A DNA stretch of 5,347 bases, from NCBI GenBank assembly GCA_021162225.1, contig JAGGZB010000108.1, positions 1-5,347 on the forward strand, written 5' to 3'. Below the pieces are notes generated by a model. That model did no database searches, was not told the origin of the DNA, and was given only the letters and a program-made list of their open reading frames with translations. Made by a program: the position numbers and the translations under genes. Origin of the DNA: Candidatus Bathyarchaeota archaeon. GTDB taxonomy: Archaea > Thermoproteota > Bathyarchaeia > Bathyarchaeales > DTEX01. Below, one piece after another: positions 1-5,347 of the stretch (position 1 is its first letter; each line of letters begins with the position of its first letter).

Positions 1-1
1 A

Positions 2-352
2 GGCGTTCCAAAGGATGCGAAGATAACGTGCATTGAAGTCTATAAAGATGAGAGAGTGCCGGATTTGATTAGAATTTGGAAATCATATGCTGGAAAGCTG
101 AGTGGAAATGTCGAAATCCTAAGTAAGAATGGAGAAGTCGCGCTAAACCTTAATATCAATGATCCCAAATTACTCGAACTTATATGGACTACTGTCAATA
201 ACCTGAAGAGACTAGCTGATAACCCGCCAGAAGTTAGATTAATTTACACTCCAGAAGGCGAAGTGAATGTGTTAGATGTTAGTAACAAAATATTAGCTGA
301 AGATGGTTTCAAGTTCATAATAAGGAGGAGAATCGCAAATGAGCCCGACTAA
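2..352 (+). CDS. 3' end of an unrecognised gene (5' truncated by window edge)
   Basis: The frame is open from the first complete codon (base 2) to the TAA at 350-352, giving 116 visible residues with no stop. The gene therefore almost certainly starts left of the window. A GTG at 56 is in frame, but no good Shine-Dalgarno precedes it and the 18 codons before it read like ordinary protein (VPKDAKITCIEVYKDER), so I do not take it as the start. The visible part alternates predicted strands and helices, for example an amphipathic stretch NDPKLLELIWTTVNNLKRLA followed by a strand-like EVRLIYTPEGEVNVL. It ends in a basic strand, FKFIIRRR. I see no signal peptide, membrane segment or known catalytic motif, and I do not recognise the family. 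Its last 14 nt overlap the next gene, which implies co-translation and shared function with the downstream genes. It could be the C-terminal domain of a much larger protein. Confidence 0.75.
   Translation, partial: GVPKDAKITCIEVYKDERVPDLIRIWKSYAGKLSGNVEILSKNGEVALNLNINDPKLLELIWTTVNNLKRLADNPPEVRLIYTPEGEVNVLDVSNKILAEDGFKFIIRRRIANEPD
322..330 (+). promoter_or_regulatory. Strong Shine-Dalgarno for the 183-aa gene
   Basis: AAGGAGG at 322-328 (continuing AG) is a near-complete anti-16S match lying about 10 nt before the ATG at 339. It sits inside the 3' end of the upstream coding sequence, as expected for overlapping operon genes, and it supports ATG 339 as the true start. Confidence 0.75.
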
Positions 353-890
353 TCTTGCAGGGGAATACGTATTCACTATTGATGCTAAAAGAAGGTCACG
401 ATCGAATCCAAGGTATAATGGAATACTCAGAACACACAGGTTTTATATCAGATATCATAGCTTATTGAAAGGGCAAAGTCCCAAAAATGTTCTGGAGAAT
501 GGTGAACCGTTGATCACTTTCCCAGTATCCTTTATGGAAAACATTCTAAATTTTGGACTTGAAGTTGGTGGCAAACTAATCCATGGGATGAGAATAAGAC
601 CTTCAGAATTAAAGTTTAGTTATAGTAAGCCTTTGATCCTTTTGCCAAACGAGATAGCATTCCGAAGACACCTGCTTTTCTCCCTTACAGTCTCAACCTT
701 GAGAAAGCCCACAAAGATAAATACTTTAAGAAAGTTCATGCTTACAATTAATGCTAATTTCCTCAATACTATGTCCCAGATAGCCTTAGACAGGTATAAA
801 GACTTAAGAGATTCAGAAAGGCGATCATGGTACTGGCACGTACTCCGCGTAGGTAGGTCGATTAAGGTCTTATATAGATTGGATAGGTGA
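339..890 (+). CDS. Small highly basic protein of unknown function (183 aa)
   Basis: I do not recognise this protein. It starts at ATG 339 behind a strong AAGGAGG site and ends in TGA 888-890. By hand count it has about 32 Lys/Arg against about 13 Asp/Glu, so it should carry a strong positive charge and could plausibly contact nucleic acid; that is inference from composition only. Basic clusters lie at about residues 17-35 (KRRSR, then RTHRFYIRYH), in the middle (FRRH near 110) and at the C terminus (ERRSWYWHVLRVGR). The aromatic-rich C-terminal stretch is unusual. I see no catalytic motif, zinc-binding Cys/His set, Walker motif, signal peptide or clear transmembrane helix. It overlaps the preceding gene by 14 nt and is followed after 4 nt by the helicase gene, whose ribosome binding site overlaps this stop codon. 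It is therefore probably a dedicated partner of the helicase and nuclease. An adaptor or nucleic-acid-binding subunit is one possibility. Confidence 0.8.
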   Translation: MSPTNLAGEYVFTIDAKRRSRSNPRYNGILRTHRFYIRYHSLLKGQSPKNVLENGEPLITFPVSFMENILNFGLEVGGKLIHGMRIRPSELKFSYSKPLILLPNEIAFRRHLLFSLTVSTLRKPTKINTLRKFMLTINANFLNTMSQIALDRYKDLRDSERRSWYWHVLRVGRSIKVLYRLDR

Positions 891-891
891 T
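885..891 (+). promoter_or_regulatory. Shine-Dalgarno for the helicase gene, overlapping the upstream stop
   Basis: AGGTGAT matches the 3' part of the archaeal consensus GGAGGTGAT and ends 3 nt before the ATG at 895. It contains the TGA stop (888-890) of the preceding gene, so termination and re-initiation happen at the same place. This supports translational coupling and the choice of ATG 895. Confidence 0.75.
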
Positions 892-894
892 ATT

Positions 895-2391
895 ATGAAG
901 CCAAACATCTCACCTCTTCTATGGCTAGCAAAGCAGTACTTGCGCTATAACCCATTTTTCATTTATGGTGATAAGAATCCTCTACTTCATCAGACAGAGA
1001 TTGTTGCGAGGACACTTTTCATTAAGCCTATGAGAATATTGCTCGCTGACGTAATAGGTCTTGGTAAAACCATAACTGCATTAAGAACGCTGAAAGTCTT
1101 AGGACGATACACAGATATTAAGAAAGTCCTCATAGTGGTGCCAAGCATATTGATGGAACAATGGAAGGACGATATGAGAAGTATGGGAATAGATCCTAAG
1201 CTTATAGATAGGGAGAAACTCGATTTTTATAGAAGATCGGGAGGATTTCAGTCAGGTTGGTATATCGGTTCTATGGACACTCTGAAAAGACCGGAATATC
1301 AAAATCTGCTATTGAGAGAAAAGTGGAATGCAATAATAGTTGATGAGGCACATAAGCTTGGCATTCCTGGATCGGAGCCTAATGACCGGTGGAAGAATCT
1401 CGGTAGAGTATTAATAGAAAATAGAGACGCGGTGCTATTGCTACTCTCCGCAACTCCACATAGAGGAAAACCTAAGGACTATCTTGCACGGCTGGCGCTG
1501 ATTGATCCAACACTTCTCGATGTGACGAATGTAGGTGTTTTAGATAAAGTCTTTGATAAACCTGAGTTTTATCGACGGACTCATAACGTGATCCTTTTCA
1601 GGAGGAGTAAGGACGATGTAAACAGGTTCTATGAGAAAAGAGAAATTTTTAAACCATGTCTAATGATGGCAGTTCTAACAGAACCTAACGAAGAAGAGAA
1701 AAGATTTTTAAGGATAGTAACGGAGCTGGCCACAACATACCTAAATAGCTACTACGCGCGGATGCTATCGGAATTCGGATGGAAAACGGGGCGAGCCCAG
1801 GGTATTGTGGGTCTGTTGAAGACTTTGCTTATTAAAAGAGGGCTTTCAAGCCCCCAATCTTTGGTAAAAACTTTTAGCAAGTTGGTAATGAAGAGAGGAC
1901 GTTTCACAGAGCTCATGGAGCAAGGCTATAGCTTTGAACAAGTACAGGAAAAGCTGGCAGAGGAGCTTGAGGAATATAGTAAGCATCTCGATGAGATGCT
2001 AACAGGAGATATTGAAGATTATGAGAAGGAATTTGATGAAGAATTTGATAATTTGGCAAGCTATTTCGACAAGTTTTTAGGCGAAGAATTTAAGGAGAAA
2101 CTAGAGGAAGCTAGAGAGAGCGCTGAAAGGATACTAAGGGGAGAAGTAGAAGATTCTAAAATAGAAACCCTGAAAAAGATTCTGAGAGTTGTTCTTCAGG
2201 AGTCTTCAGAACAATTGCCAAATGATTTTAAAGATTTGCCAAGTGGGAAAGTCATTATCTTTACAGAATTCAAGGACACGGCGTACTACTTATATGAACG
2301 TCTAAGAAGGTGGACATTGGAAAGCTTTGGAACCGAAGAGATAGTGCAGGTTTTCACATCAGACAACAGGGGAGAAGTTGAGAAAATTTAG
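895..2391 (+). CDS. Helicase N-terminal part: lobe 1 and start of lobe 2 (498 aa to the TAG)
   Basis: This is what would be made if UAG terminates. Visible motifs, numbered from M1: motif I ADVIGLGKT at 51-59, with K58 and T59 as ATP-phosphate and Mg contacts; motif Ia VLIVVPSILMEQW at 78-90; motif II DEAH at 150-153; motif III SATPHRG at 185-191. An RRSKDDV segment at 236-242 is followed by a helical stretch rich in Glu and Lys (about 336-420, including EELEEYSKHLDEML and KEKLEEARESAERIL), which is probably a coiled coil or arm inserted between the lobes. Motif IV VIIFTEF is at 453-459. Motif I has V53 where SNF2/RapA proteins more often have an acidic residue (DExGLGKT), but the nucleotide-binding residues are intact. 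Alone, this part lacks motifs V and VI and thus the arginine residues needed for ATP hydrolysis, so it should not be an active helicase. Confidence 0.85.
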   Translation: MKPNISPLLWLAKQYLRYNPFFIYGDKNPLLHQTEIVARTLFIKPMRILLADVIGLGKTITALRTLKVLGRYTDIKKVLIVVPSILMEQWKDDMRSMGIDPKLIDREKLDFYRRSGGFQSGWYIGSMDTLKRPEYQNLLLREKWNAIIVDEAHKLGIPGSEPNDRWKNLGRVLIENRDAVLLLLSATPHRGKPKDYLARLALIDPTLLDVTNVGVLDKVFDKPEFYRRTHNVILFRRSKDDVNRFYEKREIFKPCLMMAVLTEPNEEEKRFLRIVTELATTYLNSYYARMLSEFGWKTGRAQGIVGLLKTLLIKRGLSSPQSLVKTFSKLVMKRGRFTELMEQGYSFEQVQEKLAEELEEYSKHLDEMLTGDIEDYEKEFDEEFDNLASYFDKFLGEEFKEKLEEARESAERILRGEVEDSKIETLKKILRVVLQESSEQLPNDFKDLPSGKVIIFTEFKDTAYYLYERLRRWTLESFGTEEIVQVFTSDNRGEVEKI

Positions 2392-4002
2392 AAGTGGCTT
2401 GCCGAGGATGGAAAGAAGGTGCTAATTACCACGGATGTAGCTGGTGAGGGATTAAATCTGCAAGCAGCCAATGTGTTAATTAACTATGAGATAGCGTGGT
2501 CCCCTATAAGGCTAGAACAGAGAATAGGTAGAATATGGAGATATGGTCAACAAAAAACCACATATGTGTTTAACATGTTCCTCGCTGACGCTCTGGAAAA
2601 GACGGTTGCTGATATAGTCTTCTCAAAGCTCTATGGAATATCTGTGTCAGTTGGAAAGCTGGAACCGATAATAGGTGAAAGGATACTATATTCGACACTA
2701 AAGAACGAACTCTTAGAACACGCTATTGGAGAAAGAACGTCGATTGGTGGTCTCATGCCTATTGAAATTGATTTCAAAGGCAATAAGCTAACATTATCGG
2801 AGAAGAGGGTAATAGAGTTGATAACTAAGGATGCCCAAGCGTTCGTTGCGGCGTTCATTAACGGCTTAAGGAAGCTGATAAGAGAAATACGATATAAGCG
2901 TATTTATCCCATCCCTTCAACACCCGAAGTATTACGCAAAGAGCTGAAGCTATTAACAGGCTTCTCAGAAACCCAAGAAGTAATAGAATTCATAAAGGAG
3001 CTCTTAGTCGCAATTTCAGATCTAATGGCTTATAGTGCAAAAATATATCGAGAAAGAATAGTCGTTAAGGACGAAGCAGGGAGAGCATATGTGTTTAATC
3101 TTGATAATCCTGAAAGGGTTCTGAGAGAAATTCTACATTACTTCGATCTAGAAGACACCGCGCCCTATTACTTCTATAGGAGTGATGAGCCAGAATTAAT
3201 GCTGATAACAGAAGCAAGCATTATTATTGGTGGCGTGATGAGATATAAAGAGCCAGTAGGCGTCTTAGCGAGGTTTAAGAGTCATAGAGTATCATTAAGC
3301 ATATTGAGAGGACTTGAACTTTTGAGGAAACTTTCTGAGGACCTCAGACAGGGTCTTCCGGTAGATGAGGTCTTCGGATTGGATGATGTATTTTCGCTAG
3401 TTTCACAGATAGTGAATATATCTCATAACAAGTATTATGAGGAATTCGTAAAAGAGGGTGCAGCGAAGATAGCGACCCAGCTTAGGGATTATGAATCATT
3501 TAAGAAAATGCTCCATGGATTAAGTTTTTTCGATAGAAATGAGCCCGAAGTGAAAATAGAACGACCTAAATTCTTCTTGATAAGCTCCGCACTCCTTCCG
3601 GAGACAAAGGATAAGCTAAGTGATGAGGTGTGGGAATGGACGGAAGATGAAGCCATTCCGCTAGTGTTTAACTATGAGGGACTATGCGGTAGAGAGGCTT
3701 TCAGAGTATCAAAATTTGAACACTATGACGTAAGAAGTGAGAAGAGAAATCCATCCGGAGTAGTTGTTGAAAGAAGGTACATCGAGGTTAAGACCAAAAC
3801 TAGCAGAAGCTTTTCAGTGAACTTAAAAGAAGAAGAGGCAAAGATTGGCAGAGAAAAAGGAGGAGAATATTGGTTATACTTGGTTTATGGAGTTAGGACG
3901 AATACGCCTGTAATACTGGCTATAAGGGATCCGCTTAACCGGCTACAATTCAGAAGGTATGTGCAGAAAATCGAGAGAGGTGGCTATGTCCTTGACGTTT
4001 GA
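895..4002 (+). CDS. SNF2/RapA-like helicase with C-terminal DUF3883, interrupted by one in-frame TAG
   Basis: The frame from ATG 895 to TGA 4000-4002 is continuous over 1036 codons including the stop, broken only by TAG at codon 499. Read through, it is a superfamily 2 DNA/RNA translocase of the SNF2/RapA type. Lobe 1 carries motifs I, Ia, II and III (residues about 48-190), followed by a charged inter-lobe region (about 330-440). Lobe 2 carries motif IV (453-459), motif V (509-523) and motif VI (542-552). A long helical middle region leads to a DUF3883-type domain at about 919-1023. Known members of this class use ATP to move along or remodel nucleic acid, and those fused to DUF3883 are common in defence loci. 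Only the TAG separates the halves, and the sequence on each side matches the family without shift or loss. I regard it as one gene by origin. Whether a full-length protein is made depends on what the TAG is. The two halves are described separately. Confidence 0.75.
2389..2391 (+). other. In-frame TAG codon inside the helicase gene (codon 499)
   Basis: The codons read GAG AAA ATT TAG AAG TGG CTT, giving EKI-stop-KWL. The frame is unchanged: 895 and the downstream open frame have the same phase. The position falls in the helix before motif V, where a polar or charged residue such as Glu, Lys or Gln would fit; GAG, AAG and CAG are each one base from TAG. Candidate explanations are nonsense mutation, base error, or recoding of UAG as pyrrolysine or another amino acid. 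The stop codons at 350, 888, 4000 and 5270 are TAA or TGA, so nothing in the window shows TAG being used as a normal terminator. Confidence 0.9.
2419..4002 (+). CDS. Helicase C-terminal part: motifs V-VI, helical region and DUF3883 nuclease-like domain
   Basis: This is the continuation of the helicase after the TAG. The first possible start codon is GTG 2419, but readthrough would also include codons at 2392-2418. Composite numbering: motif V LITTDVAGEGLNLQ 510-523; motif VI EQRIGRIWRYGQ 541-552 with R543, R546 and R549, typical of SNF2/RapA. A long helical region of about 350 residues has no motif I recognise. A DUF3883-like domain lies at about 919-1023, with D945 in HYDV, E964 and K966 in YIEVKTK, and a following helix LKEEEAKIGREKGGEYWLYLVY. 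This D...ExK arrangement resembles the PD-(D/E)xK nuclease fold, though nuclease activity of DUF3883 is inferred, not proven. A separate protein starting at GTG 2419 would begin on the motif V strand and lack most of lobe 2, and the upstream GGA is a weak ribosome site. I therefore doubt independent function. Confidence 0.8.
   Translation: MLITTDVAGEGLNLQAANVLINYEIAWSPIRLEQRIGRIWRYGQQKTTYVFNMFLADALEKTVADIVFSKLYGISVSVGKLEPIIGERILYSTLKNELLEHAIGERTSIGGLMPIEIDFKGNKLTLSEKRVIELITKDAQAFVAAFINGLRKLIREIRYKRIYPIPSTPEVLRKELKLLTGFSETQEVIEFIKELLVAISDLMAYSAKIYRERIVVKDEAGRAYVFNLDNPERVLREILHYFDLEDTAPYYFYRSDEPELMLITEASIIIGGVMRYKEPVGVLARFKSHRVSLSILRGLELLRKLSEDLRQGLPVDEVFGLDDVFSLVSQIVNISHNKYYEEFVKEGAAKIATQLRDYESFKKMLHGLSFFDRNEPEVKIERPKFFLISSALLPETKDKLSDEVWEWTEDEAIPLVFNYEGLCGREAFRVSKFEHYDVRSEKRNPSGVVVERRYIEVKTKTSRSFSVNLKEEEAKIGREKGGEYWLYLVYGVRTNTPVILAIRDPLNRLQFRRYVQKIERGGYVLDV
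3977..3982 (+). promoter_or_regulatory. Shine-Dalgarno that decides the start of the MBL/beta-CASP gene
   Basis: GAGGTG lies 3 nt before ATG 3986 and matches the archaeal GGAGGTGAT consensus with the same short spacing seen at the helicase gene. The ATG at 3959 in the same frame has no comparable site, and the nine residues it would add (MCRKSREVA) are encoded by the ribosome-site region itself. ATG 3986 is therefore preferred. Confidence 0.7.
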
Positions 4003-5272
4003 TGATAAACAAAGATCATTAAAGCAGATCGTCTATGGAAAAACGAAGATAAAGATTTATGGAGGTTTAGAAAGCATTGGAGGGAACTGCATAGTCGTGG
4101 AATCGCCCTCTCACAAAATAATGCTTGACCAGGGTGTGAACTTCAGTCGATTAAAAGAGTTTTATGGAATATCAATACAGCCCGACAGTGTTGAAGAGCT
4201 CAGGGAGCTCGGCATCCTACCTCCTAGAGAAGCATACCAAGACGTCGACCAAATATGTATAACTCATCTTCATCTAGATCATTTAGGCAGCTTAAATGTA
4301 CCAGGTGAATCATCAATCTATTTACCTTCAAAAGAGATAGCTGAAACGCTATCCAGAGCATGGTGGTTTGGATGGAAACAGCATCTCCTTCCTAAGACGC
4401 AATCATTCATTAAGTTCATGAATATTAGCGAATGCAAAAACGTTAAAATTGCTAAAGTTTCACACAGCGCCTTCCCTACATATGCCTTAAGGATTGATAC
4501 AGATGATGCTAACATCATATATACAGGTGACCTAAGAATAACATCTCTCTATCCATCAATAGCTGATACCTTGAGAAATCTAGAGAAAATCAGAGAAGAA
4601 GGAGTTGATGTCTTAATTACTGAAGGCACGAACTTTGGAAGGAGGTTGAATTACGTTTCCGCAACTCAATACAGGATTACCATTGAAGAACTCTTAAAAG
4701 ACTATGAAAACCAAGTCTTATTCTTCTCCGTTCATCCATTAGATCTTGAAGCTATACTGGCAACATTAGAGACTGTTTCAAAGTTTGGATATACACCTGC
4801 ATTTGAGAGCCCTTACTATGCTCAACTGCTCGATAAAATGTTAGAATATGCCGATATCCACCTGGAATATGAGCTGTTTTTTATCCCGCGTTCCTCTAAA
4901 ATCGTTCATTTAAATAACTTTGAAATAGCCTTTCTCGAAGAATTAAGGGATCGTAAGCTGGCTATGTTCTTAAGCCCTTATGGTGTAAAAGATTTGAAAT
5001 ATCTCCTGAACGTGTTAAATTTGCCAAAAGAAGGCTACTTACACATAACCGTAATAGGAGAACCACTGAGTGAAGAATCAATAATTGAGGAAAGAAAGCT
5101 AGAAAGCTGGCTAAGGCTTTTAGGAACTACCAGTCTGCGTATACATGTAAGTGGCCACTACTTGCCTCATGAATTTAAGAAAATAATTAATACACTTAAG
5201 CCGAAAGAATTGATCCCAATACATACCAGGGCGTCAAGAGCGATGATGAAGCTCTTCGAAAAATGCAAGTGA
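3986..5272 (+). CDS. Metallo-beta-lactamase/beta-CASP nuclease-like protein (RNase J-related, 428 aa)
   Basis: This is a probable zinc-dependent nuclease of the beta-CASP branch of the metallo-beta-lactamase superfamily, which contains RNase J, CPSF-type RNA nucleases and Artemis/Pso2-type DNA nucleases. All motifs are visible, numbered from ATG 3986: motif 1 LDQG (D48); motif 2 THLHLDHLG (H94, H96, D98, H99); motif 3 SHSAFP (H160); motif 4 YTGDLR (D182); beta-CASP motif A TEGT (E213); motif B SGHY (H391); motif C PIHT (H413). The order and spacing SGHY, about 20 residues, then PIHT fit the RNase J-like group, and the length is near that of archaeal RNase J. Motif C has Thr after His where RNase J usually has Gly, and the variable cap (about 215-375) does not look like a standard housekeeping enzyme. 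I think it is a divergent, system-specific member. It overlaps the helicase gene by 17 nt, so the two are translationally coupled and likely act together on the same nucleic acid. RNA versus DNA preference cannot be told. ATG 3959 is an alternative start. Confidence 0.88.
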   Translation: MSLTFDDKQRSLKQIVYGKTKIKIYGGLESIGGNCIVVESPSHKIMLDQGVNFSRLKEFYGISIQPDSVEELRELGILPPREAYQDVDQICITHLHLDHLGSLNVPGESSIYLPSKEIAETLSRAWWFGWKQHLLPKTQSFIKFMNISECKNVKIAKVSHSAFPTYALRIDTDDANIIYTGDLRITSLYPSIADTLRNLEKIREEGVDVLITEGTNFGRRLNYVSATQYRITIEELLKDYENQVLFFSVHPLDLEAILATLETVSKFGYTPAFESPYYAQLLDKMLEYADIHLEYELFFIPRSSKIVHLNNFEIAFLEELRDRKLAMFLSPYGVKDLKYLLNVLNLPKEGYLHITVIGEPLSEESIIEERKLESWLRLLGTTSLRIHVSGHYLPHEFKKIINTLKPKELIPIHTRASRAMMKLFEKCK

Positions 5273-5347
5273 TTTTGAGTCATCTGACACCGTTATGTGG
5301 TATCTTAAATTAGGAACTCAAGAGGGAAGAGCTTGCCCGCGGGCACC
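5273..5347 (+). other. 3' flanking region, no supported gene
   Basis: These 75 bases follow the nuclease stop. TTTT at 5273-5276 is too short to call a terminator with confidence. TTGAGT (5275-5280) and ACTCAA (5316-5321) form a perfect 6-bp inverted repeat around 35 nt, which might pair in the transcript. Two edge reading frames are open but unprovable: ATG 5295 on the + strand (MWYLKLGTQEG...) with no ribosome site, and on the - strand a frame ending in TAA at 5307-5305 (reading ...AGKLFPLEFLI). The second would be the end of a convergent gene. I see no tRNA or clear TATA/BRE pair. Confidence 0.4.
5334..5345. repeat. Perfect 12-bp GC-rich palindrome
   Basis: TGCCCGCGGGCA is its own reverse complement and stands out in an otherwise AT-rich window. 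It lies 62 bp after the last stop, two bases from the right edge, so its setting is unseen. It could be a protein-binding site, part of a structured RNA, or chance within a GC-rich coding edge. Confidence 0.45.

Noticed and set aside
56..352. A complete 98-aa gene starting at GTG 56
   Set aside because: The same frame is open to the left edge with normal-looking protein, and no good Shine-Dalgarno precedes the GTG. A truncated larger gene is more likely.
1840..1853. GGGCTTTCAAGCCC inverted repeat (5-bp stem, 4-nt loop) as a terminator or regulatory hairpin
   Set aside because: It is inside the helicase coding frame, short and without a T-run. Chance from the codons for RGLSSP is a sufficient explanation.
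2394..2404. Small hairpin just after the TAG (GG-CTTG-CC) as a recoding element
   Set aside because: The stem has two pairs plus a possible wobble pair, too weak to claim as a readthrough signal. It does not help decide between recoding and mutation.
2391..2419. A natural two-subunit split helicase
   Set aside because: The break falls inside lobe 2 between motifs IV and V, the second part would start on the motif V strand, and GTG 2419 has only a weak ribosome site. A natural split would more likely fall between domains.
2631..2858. 75-codon open frame on the minus strand
   Set aside because: It lies wholly inside the helicase C-terminal coding region, has no ribosome site I can see, and its Ser/Pro/Ile-rich translation looks like an antisense shadow.
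4318..4518. 66-codon open frame on the minus strand
   Set aside because: It is antisense to the conserved MBL domain, with a Cys- and His-rich translation and no start signal. It is a shadow.
5273..5347. tRNA gene or CRISPR repeat at the right edge
   Set aside because: No cloverleaf arms or T-loop could be aligned and no repeat copies are present; only 75 bases are available.

Overview
The window looks like part of a thermophilic archaeal genome. Three things suggest this. The DNA is AT-rich. Arg is written mostly as AGA/AGG and Ile often as ATA. Gene starts are preceded by pieces of the archaeal Shine-Dalgarno sequence GGAGGTGAT, such as AAGGAGG, AGGTGAT and GAGGTG. The lineage cannot be fixed from this sequence alone; Thermoproteota is a reasonable guess.

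Everything coding is on the + strand and packed like one operon. In order: (i) the 3' end of an unrecognised gene that runs in from the left edge (2-352); (ii) a small, very basic unrecognised protein (339-890, overlapping the previous gene by 14 nt); (iii) a large SNF2/RapA-like ATP-dependent helicase with a C-terminal DUF3883 domain (895-4002, beginning 4 nt after the previous stop); (iv) a metallo-beta-lactamase/beta-CASP nuclease-like protein (3986-5272, overlapping the helicase by 17 nt). The last 75 bases are non-coding or the edge of another transcription unit. They hold a GC-rich 12-bp palindrome at the right edge.

The main anomaly is in the helicase. It is one continuous reading frame of 1036 codons including the stop, except for a single in-frame TAG at 2389-2391. 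That codon lies between helicase motifs IV and V. The frame stays open on both sides, the same protein family continues, and no frameshift is needed. Possible explanations are a recent nonsense mutation, a sequencing or assembly error, or a UAG read as an amino acid (for example pyrrolysine). No other gene visible here ends in TAG: the stops are TAA, TGA, TGA and TGA.

By inference, a helicase/translocase with an appended nuclease-like DUF3883 domain is co-translated with a beta-CASP nuclease and two uncharacterised partners. SNF2 helicases with accessory nucleases are typical of archaeal and bacterial defence loci such as DISARM (DrmD-type helicase), and helicase plus beta-CASP pairs also occur in archaeal RNA decay. 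The window contains no methyltransferase, no DrmA/DrmB, and no CRISPR, transposase or tRNA, so neither role can be settled. The two unrecognised proteins make this a candidate for an undescribed module.
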